This document shows, one piece after another, positions 7,132-15,235 of a stretch of DNA of 64,000 nucleotides. The DNA comes from JAFAMS01 sp049520515 (GTDB taxonomy: Bacteria > Vulcanimicrobiota > Vulcanimicrobiia > Vulcanimicrobiales > Vulcanimicrobiaceae). The notes under the pieces were generated by a model. The model did not search any database. It was not told the DNA's origin and worked only from the letters and a program-made list of their open reading frames with translations. The DNA lies in NCBI GenBank assembly GCA_049520515.1, contig JBEKPS010000004.1, forward strand, positions 1-64,000, in the 5' to 3' direction. Position 1 is the stretch's first letter, and each line of letters starts with the position of its first letter. A program made the position numbers and the translations under genes.

Positions 7132-8126
7132 AGCGTAAAGCTATAATCGCGGCCGCTGCGGCGTTTGCATCGATCGGAATTATCAAGGCGCCTGCGAAAG
7201 CCGCGCAATTCGAATGGAAGATGGGGACCGACAATCCGACCGGTCATCCGCTCAATGTGCGCGCCAAGCAAATGTGCGACGCGATCTCGGCCGAGTCCGG
7301 CGGAAGAATCAACATGAGTTTCTTCCCGAACAATATGCTCGGCGGCGACACCGCGATGCTCACGCAGCTACGCTCTGGAGCGATGCAGATGATGACGCTC
7401 GATCCGGGCATCTTGCAATCCGTTGTCCCGGCGTCGGCGATTTCGAGCATCGGTTTCACGTTCAAGAGCGACGAGCAAGCCTTCGCGGCGCTCGATGGCG
7501 CTCTCGGCGATTACGTGCGCAAAGAGATCGCAGCGCGCGGCCTCTATTGCTTCAGAAATATTTGGGAAAACGGAACGCGCGAGATTACCTCGAGTACGCA
7601 CCCGATCAAAACGCCCGACGATCTGGTCGGATTCAAGATTCGTACCCCGGAAGCCAAACAGTGGGTGCAGCTCTTCAAAGCGCTGGGCGCGATCCCGACC
7701 GCGATGAACTTCAACGAAGTCTACACCTCGCTGCAGACGCACGTCGTCGACGGGCAAGAGAATCCGCTCGCCAACATCGAGACGGGGCGTCTTTACGAAG
7801 TACAAAAATATCTGAGCATCACGAATCATCTGTGGGGTGGATACTGGCTGCTCATGAACGGCGATGTGTGGAAGAGCCTACCTCCCGATCTGCAGACCGT
7901 CGTGGAGCGCAACGCCTCTAAGTATGCATTACTGGATCGTTCGGACACGCTAACCCTGAATCGATCCTTACAGGGCAAGCTCGTCGAACAAGGCATGGTC
8001 GTTAACGTCGCGGATGCGGTGAGCTTCCAGAAGAAGCTCGGCGCATTCTATGCATCTGCAAAAGCCGAATTCGGTCCAACCGCATGGGCGTTGCTCGAGC
8101 AAACGTGCGGAACGAAGTTCGGGTGA
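7128..8126 (+). CDS. TRAP transporter solute-binding protein, DctP family
   Basis: Periplasmic ligand-binding protein of 332 residues. Signal peptide to about residue 26 (KAPAKAA then QFEW). The family marks are the ligand-carboxylate arginine in GFKIRTP (Arg172) and FNEVYTSLQTHVVDGQENP at 195-213. The start is TTG at 7128, with GGAGGGG upstream, overlapping the reductase stop by 4 nt. DctQ and DctM membrane subunits normally follow, but none are present here; a structured RNA region follows instead. It is therefore an orphan binding protein, either serving a permease elsewhere or used as a sensor. An organic-acid ligand is likely but not provable. Confidence 0.9.
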   Translation: MKRKAIIAAAAAFASIGIIKAPAKAAQFEWKMGTDNPTGHPLNVRAKQMCDAISAESGGRINMSFFPNNMLGGDTAMLTQLRSGAMQMMTLDPGILQSVVPASAISSIGFTFKSDEQAFAALDGALGDYVRKEIAARGLYCFRNIWENGTREITSSTHPIKTPDDLVGFKIRTPEAKQWVQLFKALGAIPTAMNFNEVYTSLQTHVVDGQENPLANIETGRLYEVQKYLSITNHLWGGYWLLMNGDVWKSLPPDLQTVVERNASKYALLDRSDTLTLNRSLQGKLVEQGMVVNVADAVSFQKKLGAFYASAKAEFGPTAWALLEQTCGTKFG

Positions 8127-8154
8127 GAGCCAGGTCACGTCTCGCCGTAAAACT

Positions 8155-8330
8155 TGGGTTAACCACTAGCGAGGGAGCACGCTAGCAAGCTAGAATCTCG
8201 GGAGTCCCAGCAACGGTGGGCGTGCTGGTTAACGGAACGTGAAGACGTCGCCCACACCCGGTAGCGCAGCAATGTGCTACGCGACGGCAGTGAGAGCCCG
8301 CTGCATCAGCGGGCTTTCCTGTTTTGTCCA
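8155..8330 (+). ncRNA. Structured RNA leader with predicted pseudoknot, upstream of the DUF5693 operon
   Basis: A 273-nt gap between the DctP stop and the next credible start contains several exact complementary segments. GTTAACCA (8158-8165) pairs with TGGTTAAC (8226-8233). GTGGGCG (8216-8222) pairs with CGCCCAC (8249-8255), which crosses the first helix and so forms a pseudoknot. CTAGC (8166-8170) pairs with GCTAG (8181-8185). GTAGCGC (8261-8267) pairs with GTGCTAC (8274-8280) with one G-U. A terminator hairpin follows at 8296-8314. I do not recognise a known riboswitch, tmRNA, SRP, RNase P or T-box consensus. It may be a cis-acting leader or a small free RNA. The 5' end is not defined. Confidence 0.55.
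8296..8325 (+). terminator. Intrinsic terminator ending the RNA leader
   Basis: An 8-bp stem GCCCGCTG/CAGCGGGC (8296-8303 and 8307-8314) is followed by TTTCCTGTTTT. It lies 75 nt before the GTG of the DUF5693 gene. It either ends an independent small RNA or is the expression platform of a riboswitch-like leader. Confidence 0.75.
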
Positions 8331-8399
8331 CAGTTTACGGTCATGTATCCACAGGCCGCGCGCGAAGCTTTCTCGCGGAAGCCGCGAAGGAGGGTGCCC

Positions 8400-10391
8400 G
8401 TGAGTCGTTATCGCCAGGCCCTCGTCGCCGTGCTGGGTCTAGCGCTCCTTGCGAGCCTGTATGTTACGGCGATCCGCTATTCCAAAGAGCGGCAAAGCAA
8501 GCATGTCGAGATCACAATGGACTGGACGGACTTCGACGCGCTCGCCCGCTCCTACGGATATAACGAAGAGCAGTTCCTAATTGAACTGCGCCGCGCCGGA
8601 CTGACCTCGATTGCGATCGGCGAGGAGTTGGGAAGCGCGGTTGGGACGGTGACCCCGAACGCCGCCGCCTTCACTGGTGCCGGCCTCATCAATCAAGCCC
8701 GCGTGACGCCGCTTGCAAACCCAACGCTCGCTAGACTCGTGCGCAGTGGCAAAATCGACCCGAACTTCGAGTATCTGATTGTCTTCAACGACGCGACGTA
8801 CCAGCGTTATGTGCGTGACTTACCGGTTCGCTTCGGAGCGCGCGCGATTCGCATTTTGAATCGTTCGAATCCCTACGTCATCGCGATTCGCACGCAATCG
8901 GATTTCTTCAACGGTATCGGACTCGGCATTCCTGAAGATCAATTCGCGCTGGCGCGCAAGCTGCATCTCATTGTCGATCCGCGCGTGCAGAACGACGAGC
9001 GTTACGGTGCACCGCAGATCGATGCGCTGTTCAGCTCGTTCAACCAAGGGGCGAAGCTCGGCACCGTAATCTTCATGGGGCTCGCCAACGAAGTCGTCGG
9101 CTATCCGAATCACTTGCACGATACGGCTGATGCGTTCAAACGCTCGAAGCTGCCGTTCGGCGCGATCGAATGGTATGACAGGGCGCAGGACCAGCGCGGA
9201 ACGGAAGCGCTCGGCACGTTGCTGCCCGGACGCGTCACGCGCGTGCAAGCCATCTCCAAGACGGAACTCGACAAGCTGAGCCCGCAAACGGAGATTGCGC
9301 GCTACATCCTGGGCGTGCGCGAGCGCAACATTCGGGTCGTCTATCTTCGCCCGTACGCACATCTTTGGGAGAAGCGCTCGATCGAAGCGACCAATGTTGC
9401 GATCGTGCGCGAGATTGCCGCCGGATTGCGTTCTCGCGGTTTTCCGCTCGGGCATGCGACGCCGGTGCCGCCGTTCCGCATCAATCCGCTTGTCATCATC
9501 CTGGTCTCGCTTGCCGTGCCCGCAATCTTTCTCTTGATGCTCGAAGCCTTTGGGATTGCTGACCTTCGTCTTGCGATCGCGCTCTGCGCGCTCGACGTGG
9601 TCATCATCGGCCTCGGCTATGCGGCGCATCACGACATGGCGGTGCGCAAGCTCGATGGTCTTGCGGCCGCGCTGCTCTTCCCGGTCGCGGCGGCGATTGC
9701 GATTGCCCCGGTGTTCCGTGGGACGAGCGGCGAGAATCCATACGTCGCCGGCTTGCGAGCACTTGCGATCGGCATCGGCGTCGCACTCGCGGGAGCGCTG
9801 GTTGTTATCGGTTTGCTGAGCACGCCGCTGACGATGGAAGAAATCGATCGCTTCTTCGGCGTGAAAACGGTGCTGGTTGTTCCGCCGCTTGCGATCCTCG
9901 CGCTCTACTGGACGACCCCGATCTTCGGCGGCCGCCTAACCAACGTGCGTGAATCGCTCAACTCACCCGTGCGCATCATCCAGCTGGCCGTGCTGGGGAT
10001 CTTGGCGATCGCAGCGTTTTTCGTGGTCATCCGCAGCGGCAATCAGCCCGATGTCACGCCGAGCACGCTCGAGCTGTTGCTTCGCACGAAATTAACGGCG
10101 CTGCTCTCGGTGCGCCCGCGCTTCAAAGAGTTCGTGGCGGGTTGGCCGTTCCTGATGCTGCTGTCGACACTTATCCCATCAGACCGTCGCGCGTGGGGCT
10201 GGGTTTTCGCACTGGCGGTGGGTGCCGGCTTGTCGGATGTGCTCGACACGTTCTCGCATCTGCATACACCTTTGACCGTCTCGATCGTTCGCGTTGTTCT
10301 CGGCGCGATACTCGGTGCGATCATCGGTGCAATCGCAATCTTCGTCTACCGTATGTTTCGCAAGGAGAGTAGTAGTACAATAACGGCGTGA
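8400..10391 (+). CDS. DUF5693 multi-pass membrane protein
   Basis: A 663-residue membrane protein. One TM helix (residues 6-23) is followed by a large extracytoplasmic domain of about 330 residues, then roughly eight hydrophobic helices from residue 361 to the end. This layout and its closeness to csaB match the DUF5693 family, which often neighbours csaB in Firmicutes; its biochemical role is unknown. The GTG at 8400 follows AAGGAGGG at the proper distance. The ATG at 8274 is inside the leader hairpins and is rejected. The stop overlaps the next gene (GTGA). It heads a run of six genes with gaps of 9 nt or less, so a shared envelope function is likely. Confidence 0.85.
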   Translation: MSRYRQALVAVLGLALLASLYVTAIRYSKERQSKHVEITMDWTDFDALARSYGYNEEQFLIELRRAGLTSIAIGEELGSAVGTVTPNAAAFTGAGLINQARVTPLANPTLARLVRSGKIDPNFEYLIVFNDATYQRYVRDLPVRFGARAIRILNRSNPYVIAIRTQSDFFNGIGLGIPEDQFALARKLHLIVDPRVQNDERYGAPQIDALFSSFNQGAKLGTVIFMGLANEVVGYPNHLHDTADAFKRSKLPFGAIEWYDRAQDQRGTEALGTLLPGRVTRVQAISKTELDKLSPQTEIARYILGVRERNIRVVYLRPYAHLWEKRSIEATNVAIVREIAAGLRSRGFPLGHATPVPPFRINPLVIILVSLAVPAIFLLMLEAFGIADLRLAIALCALDVVIIGLGYAAHHDMAVRKLDGLAAALLFPVAAAIAIAPVFRGTSGENPYVAGLRALAIGIGVALAGALVVIGLLSTPLTMEEIDRFFGVKTVLVVPPLAILALYWTTPIFGGRLTNVRESLNSPVRIIQLAVLGILAIAAFFVVIRSGNQPDVTPSTLELLLRTKLTALLSVRPRFKEFVAGWPFLMLLSTLIPSDRRAWGWVFALAVGAGLSDVLDTFSHLHTPLTVSIVRVVLGAILGAIIGAIAIFVYRMFRKESSSTITA

Positions 10392-11908
10392 AAGCGCTGC
10401 GTTTCGTACTGGCCTCTATTTTGCTGTGTTCCGTCGTTCCCGTCTCAGCGCAAGAGACGATGGACGACACGACGCTTCGTCGGAACATGATCATTGCGGA
10501 AAGTAAACCGCCGGATTCATACCGCGAAGAAGACCGCACGACGTCGACGACCGGCGACATTAGCGAAGTCGAGCTCCATCGTGGCATCGACTATCGCGTC
10601 GAATACGAAGACAGGTTATTCCATGACCAGTTTGGCCGGTTCGAAGGGCATACATGGGATCAAGATGCGAATGGCCTAACGACCGTTCACGAGCTGCCGG
10701 TGGGGATCGAGCGGCCGATGCCCATGAAAATCACCGTTACGCGCGTTGCGCAGCCCTTCGACGCCTGGAAAGAGACCGATCTCGATCCAGTCGGATTCGG
10801 CTGGATACGCTACATCGATCCAAAGACGTTTCATGAGCTGCGACGAGAATCGGTTACGCGGTACGGCACGATCACAACGGACTTCGACGACTTTCGAACG
10901 GTCAATGGCTATACGCAGCCGTATCACTGGAAGACCGACAATGAGGTCACCAAGATAAAGAGCGACACGAACGTCGCGGCATTTGACGTTCGCGATGTGA
11001 CCGATGCCGATCTGGCGATTCCGCCGAGTAGACCCTTTCTTTCGTTCCCTCCCGGTCGCACGTCCGTCGAGCTGCCAACAACTTTTCTTTATGACAAGAT
11101 CGTCGTGCGCGTTATGGTCGGCGACCGGGGACTCGATTTCGCCCTCGACAGCGGTGCCGGCGGCATCTTCATCGATAGTGCGGTGGCAAAAGAGCTCGGC
11201 CTAAGGATGTCGGCGAGTCACTCGGCCGTCACCGCCGGCAGGTATCAAACTCAGCAAGGGATCGTTCCCGAGATGCGAGTGGGTGATCTGACGATGCATA
11301 ATGTTGCCATCAGCACGATCCCCTTTACAATCAATTACGGTCCGTACAGCCAGCAGAAAACAACCGTTGTCGGCCTTCTCGGTTATGATTTTATTCGCAG
11401 TGTAGGCTTAACGATCGATTACGCCCATAGAAATGTCACCGCTGTCCCTGCGGGAAATTTTGCGCCGCCAGTGATGACGCCGGATTCAGACATCTTACCA
11501 ATCCGTCTCGGCGATCACGTTCCCGACATTTCGGCGACGATCAATGGCGCGCCGGCGGAGCATATTGTGGTCGACACCGGTGGTGGAACCAGCCTCATTC
11601 TCTTCGACTACTTCACTGCGCGTTACCCGGAAGCAATCTCGCCGAAGGTCGCAACATACTTAGGCAACTTGGAGGGCGGACAAATGGGAGGCGTCGGCGG
11701 ACCCTTCGAGAGCAAGCCGATCAGGCTCATGACCGTCGATATCGGTAAGTACAAGATTCCGAATGCTGTCGCGTTCAAAGTCGTCTCGTTGCGCAGCTTC
11801 CAATTCAACGAAGACGGTCTCGTCGGTTATGAGTTCCTGAAACATTTTACGGTTGGCTTTGATTACGCCGGCGGAAAGATGTATTTGGTTCACAACGAAG
11901 GCCAGTAG
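10388..11908 (+). CDS. Secreted two-lobed retropepsin-like aspartyl protease, copy 1
   Basis: A 506-residue exported protein with a signal peptide ending near SAQ (residue 22). Residues 25-210 form an N-terminal domain without catalytic marks. Two retropepsin-like lobes follow, each with an aspartyl-protease triad: DSGAGG at 254-259 and DTGGGT at 396-401. Each triad is followed by a hydrophobic flap-like segment (LLGYDFIRS). Having both aspartates in one chain resembles pepsin rather than the usual single-lobed bacterial retropepsins. The GTG start overlaps the DUF5693 stop. The next gene is a full-length paralogue with the same layout. The target is unknown; an envelope or cell-surface substrate is inferred from export. 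Confidence 0.82.
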   Translation: MKALRFVLASILLCSVVPVSAQETMDDTTLRRNMIIAESKPPDSYREEDRTTSTTGDISEVELHRGIDYRVEYEDRLFHDQFGRFEGHTWDQDANGLTTVHELPVGIERPMPMKITVTRVAQPFDAWKETDLDPVGFGWIRYIDPKTFHELRRESVTRYGTITTDFDDFRTVNGYTQPYHWKTDNEVTKIKSDTNVAAFDVRDVTDADLAIPPSRPFLSFPPGRTSVELPTTFLYDKIVVRVMVGDRGLDFALDSGAGGIFIDSAVAKELGLRMSASHSAVTAGRYQTQQGIVPEMRVGDLTMHNVAISTIPFTINYGPYSQQKTTVVGLLGYDFIRSVGLTIDYAHRNVTAVPAGNFAPPVMTPDSDILPIRLGDHVPDISATINGAPAEHIVVDTGGGTSLILFDYFTARYPEAISPKVATYLGNLEGGQMGGVGGPFESKPIRLMTVDIGKYKIPNAVAFKVVSLRSFQFNEDGLVGYEFLKHFTVGFDYAGGKMYLVHNEGQ

Positions 11909-11911
11909 GCC

Positions 11912-13420
11912 ATGGCATCGTCATCAAGAGTCGCGAAGTTTGTTGTGCTCTGCATGACGTTGTGCGTTATGAATCCGGTCGCCGCGCAGCAAGCCATGGA
12001 CCCGAGCGCGCTTCGGCAGCAGATGATCGCAGCGCAGGGTAAGCCCCCCGACCAGTATCGCGAAGAGATTATGACGATCTCGTCGTCCACCGGCACATTC
12101 TTGCGGCGCGAGTACCATCGCGGCATCGATGTTCGGGTCGTCTCAGGTGCGGGACCATACCAGCGTCAGAGCGGGCGCATCGAGGGGCGCGACTGGGATC
12201 AGGATGCGAACGGCATCACGACGATTCACGATGCGCTGCCGCCGGAAGATCGCATCGGTGAGCGGCGCGTGACCGTTACGCGCGTCAACCTGCCCGTCGC
12301 CTCGTGGCGTTTTGCCGATCTCGATGCGCAGGGTTACGGAACGATTCAATATGTCGATCCGAGCACATACCATGTCGTCCGCACCGATGCGGTGTCTTCG
12401 ACCGGCACGGTTACGACCGTTTACGACGACTTTCGCACGGTAAGCGGCTACACGGCGCCCTACCATTGGATCTCCGACGATACCACGACCGGCGATCATA
12501 GCGACGCGAACATGATCACGTTCCAATCCACGACGATCACCGATGCGAATCTCGCAATTCCGCCCAGCCGCGATTTCGTCGTTTTCCCGGCGGGCGGAGC
12601 GCCCGTTACGTTGCCGACGAACTTCAACCCGCCGCACATCGTCGTGCAGGTTTCGATCGGCGAACGGACGCTGAAATTTTTGCTGGATACCTCGTCACCG
12701 GGCATCACGCTCGACGCCAACGTCGCGCAGAGCCTTGGATTGGTCAACAATACGCAGACGTTGCTTGCCAACGCGCGGCGCACCGGCGCGCAGGCCGTCA
12801 TTCCTGAAATGCGCGTCGGCGACTTGACGATGCACAACGTTGTTGCCACGCTCGGCCCGGTTGCTGCAAATCAACAGATCGACTCGCAGTCGGTCGGAAC
12901 GCTCGGATATGATTTCCTTCGCAGCGCGACAATTACAATCGACTTTCCGAATCGCCGAGTTACGGCGTCGCCGTCGAACGCGTTCACGGCTCCGGTGATG
13001 ACGCCCGATTCCGATATCTTGCCGCTCCACGTCGTCGACCATCGGCCTGTCGTGAGCGTGACGCTCAACAATACGGTCGCGCAACGCATGGTGCTCGATA
13101 CGGGCGCCGGTGCGGATTTGATCTTGTTCGATTATTTCACGCGGCGCTATCCGGAGCTCTTCACGCAGAAGGCTGCCACTTCCGAAGACCCGGTCTTGTA
13201 TTCCGGCGCGAAGGAACCCGACGCCAAGGGCTATCGGATGGAAGAAATTCACTTCGGACGCTACGAGTTCAAGGGCTTCGACATCGTAAGCATGAGCGGG
13301 CTAAAAACCTACCCTGCCGAGACCGACGGCCTCTTCGGGCCGGGGTTTTTCGAACATTTTTCGACGAGTCTCGATCTCGCCGGCGGCAAATTGTACCTCG
13401 TGCACAAGCCCGGTCAATAG
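11912..13420 (+). CDS. Secreted two-lobed retropepsin-like aspartyl protease, copy 2 (first triad altered)
   Basis: Paralogue of the preceding gene (502 residues, same domain order, signal peptide to about residue 26). The N-terminal domain shares WDQDANG and DDFRTV; the lobes share MRVGDLTMHNV and PVMTPDSDILP with copy 1. The second triad DTGA (396-399) is intact, but the first reads DTSS (259-262), losing the glycine normally needed for the active-site turn. This copy may be catalytically impaired, a regulatory partner, or active only as a heterodimer. It starts 3 nt after copy 1. Tandem duplication is the obvious origin, but the copies have diverged a good deal. Confidence 0.82.
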   Translation: MASSSRVAKFVVLCMTLCVMNPVAAQQAMDPSALRQQMIAAQGKPPDQYREEIMTISSSTGTFLRREYHRGIDVRVVSGAGPYQRQSGRIEGRDWDQDANGITTIHDALPPEDRIGERRVTVTRVNLPVASWRFADLDAQGYGTIQYVDPSTYHVVRTDAVSSTGTVTTVYDDFRTVSGYTAPYHWISDDTTTGDHSDANMITFQSTTITDANLAIPPSRDFVVFPAGGAPVTLPTNFNPPHIVVQVSIGERTLKFLLDTSSPGITLDANVAQSLGLVNNTQTLLANARRTGAQAVIPEMRVGDLTMHNVVATLGPVAANQQIDSQSVGTLGYDFLRSATITIDFPNRRVTASPSNAFTAPVMTPDSDILPLHVVDHRPVVSVTLNNTVAQRMVLDTGAGADLILFDYFTRRYPELFTQKAATSEDPVLYSGAKEPDAKGYRMEEIHFGRYEFKGFDIVSMSGLKTYPAETDGLFGPGFFEHFSTSLDLAGGKLYLVHKPGQ

Positions 13421-13429
13421 GCGGCGTTT

Positions 13430-14515
13430 CTGCGGCTGCTGCTTTCGGGCTACTACGGCTTCGAGAATCTCGGTGACGAGGCGCTGCTCGAGATTACGAT
13501 CCGCGAGCTGCGCCGCCGCCATCCCGAGCTTGTAATCGACGTGCTTTCGCACGCGCCGGAAGCGACCAGCCGCCGCTACGGCGTCGAGTCGACACCGCGA
13601 GCGGATCTTGGCGCGGTGCGAGCGGCGATCGGGCGCGCCGACGTCGTGCTCTCGGGGGGAGGCGGACTCTTGCAGAACGCGACCAGCACCCGTAGCCTCA
13701 TTTACTACACGGGGATCATCCGCGCGGCGGTTCGAGCCCACAAGCCGGCGATGATCTTCGCGCAATCGATCGGGCCGCTCGACACCGTAGGGCGATTCAT
13801 CGTTCGCGAGATGTGCCGCGGCTTGCGCCGCTCGACGGTCCGTGACGAGACCTCACGTGTGCTGCTCGAGCGCATTCTCCCGAAGGTCCCCGTTGAGCGG
13901 ACGGCCGATCCCGTGTGGATGCTCGAGCGCAGCGATGCGGACTTTGATTTGGAGGCCGAAGGCCTCGGCGCGGATAGCGATCCGCTCGCGATCGTGAGCG
14001 TCCGAAAAATTCCGGCCTTCGAGCGCGGTGTGCGAGCGATGGCCGCAGCCGTCGATCAGCTCGCGGCACGAGGAGCCAAGGTCGCGTTTCTTCCTTTAGG
14101 TGGCGCTGAGGATGCCGAGGCGTCGACCGCCGTGATCCGCGCGTGCACGAGCGCGCCGGTGCTCCTGCCGGCCTTCGAACTGGAGAAAGCGGCGCATGTG
14201 ATCGGCCGCGCGCAAGTCGTGCTCGGGATGCGCTTGCACGCCGTCATCATCGCTGCGCGGCTCGGCGTTCCGTTTCTTGCGATCCCGTACGATCCGAAAG
14301 TTTCTTCGCTGTGTAGCGAGCTCGCTTGGCCCCTTCCGCCATTGTGGGAGCCCAATAAACGCGGCAGCGGAACGGACCTCGACAACGTGCGCGCATTGGT
14401 CGATCGTTTGTGGGACGAGCGAGAAAGCTTACGCGTGCATCTTGCGTCACAAGTTGACACAATGCGTGCACTTGCCCAGCGGAACTTTGAAGTGGTAGAC
14501 GAACTCCTGGCCTAG
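13430..14515 (+). CDS. csaB: Polysaccharide pyruvyl transferase CsaB (probable CTG start)
   Basis: Transfers pyruvyl ketals to cell-wall polysaccharide, the modification that SLH-domain S-layer proteins bind. At 361 residues it has the family length. Marks include SGYYGFENLGDEALL at the N-terminus, the GGGGLLQ loop, QSIGPL, and GMRLHAVIIAARLGVPFLAIPYDPKV near the C-terminus. The first GTG in frame (13541) would remove the conserved start of the fold. The only start-like codon upstream before the previous gene's stop is CTG at 13430, just after AGGCGG. The stop touches the next ATG without a gap. Confidence 0.9.
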   Translation: MRLLLSGYYGFENLGDEALLEITIRELRRRHPELVIDVLSHAPEATSRRYGVESTPRADLGAVRAAIGRADVVLSGGGGLLQNATSTRSLIYYTGIIRAAVRAHKPAMIFAQSIGPLDTVGRFIVREMCRGLRRSTVRDETSRVLLERILPKVPVERTADPVWMLERSDADFDLEAEGLGADSDPLAIVSVRKIPAFERGVRAMAAAVDQLAARGAKVAFLPLGGAEDAEASTAVIRACTSAPVLLPAFELEKAAHVIGRAQVVLGMRLHAVIIAARLGVPFLAIPYDPKVSSLCSELAWPLPPLWEPNKRGSGTDLDNVRALVDRLWDERESLRVHLASQVDTMRALAQRNFEVVDELLA

Positions 14516-15235
14516 ATGGTCGGGACGTATTCGCTCGGCAAAATCTTTCGCATCCGGGTGGGCTTTCATGTCTCCTGGATCGCGTTATTTCTCTTCGTTG
14601 TCTGGGCAATTGCGAGCTCGCTTTCGGAACTCGATCACACGCTCGCAGTCGGACTCGCGTTCGTGTGCGCGCTTTTGCTCTTTACGAGCGTCGTCGTCCA
14701 CGAATTTGCGCACGCGCTCGTCGCGCGCTGCTTCGATGTGCAGACACGCGGCATCACGCTCTTCATTTTCGGTGGTGTCGCGACGCTCGAGAGCGAGCCG
14801 CCGACACCGCGCGCCGAAGCTGCCATCGCGATCGCGGGACCGCTTACGAGCGGCCTGGTTGCTCTCGCATGCTACGGCATGACGTACCTCATCGATCGCG
14901 TCGGCCATGGACCGATCGCGGCGAGCTTCAGCGTGACCTTCGCCTATGTCGCCGTCGCCAACGCCGTGCTTGCCGTCTTTAATCTCGTCCCCGCATTCCC
15001 GATGGATGGCGGCCGCGTGCTGCGCGCGCTCATTTGGATGCGGACGCGCGACCAACGTGCTGCGACAATTGCCGCAGCACTCGTCGGAGTGACGCTTGCG
15101 TTGTGCATCGGCGTCGCGTCGCTTGTGATGCTCGGCTCGACGCATGCATGGCCGTATGCATGGTACGCGGCGCTTGCGGGATTCATCGCCTGGAGTGGGT
15201 GGACACATTTGAGGGCAGCGCGAACCACGGCGTGA
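14516..15235 (+). CDS. Site-2 protease family intramembrane metalloprotease (M50)
   Basis: A 239-residue multi-pass membrane protein with the zinc-binding HEFAH (His62, Glu63, His66) in a helix. NLVPAFPMDGG with Asp164 is the second metal-ligand motif. It belongs to the short SpoIVFB/Rip3-like group but has no C-terminal CBS domains and no PDZ domain. Such proteases release membrane-bound regulators or remove remnant signal peptides. It follows csaB with no gap and overlaps ileS by one base. With two exported aspartyl proteases in the same run, a two-step proteolytic pathway is a reasonable hypothesis. Confidence 0.9.
   Translation: MVGTYSLGKIFRIRVGFHVSWIALFLFVVWAIASSLSELDHTLAVGLAFVCALLLFTSVVVHEFAHALVARCFDVQTRGITLFIFGGVATLESEPPTPRAEAAIAIAGPLTSGLVALACYGMTYLIDRVGHGPIAASFSVTFAYVAVANAVLAVFNLVPAFPMDGGRVLRALIWMRTRDQRAATIAAALVGVTLALCIGVASLVMLGSTHAWPYAWYAALAGFIAWSGWTHLRAARTTA

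Noticed and set aside
8274..8399. ATG-initiated extension of the DUF5693 gene.
   Set aside because: It starts inside hairpins of the RNA leader and spans the terminator. The GTG at 8400 has a strong ribosome site and a normal TM start.
15034..15234. Longer IleS N-terminus.
   Set aside because: The region is the site-2 protease gene in another frame; IleS homologues start at the position of the 15235 ATG.
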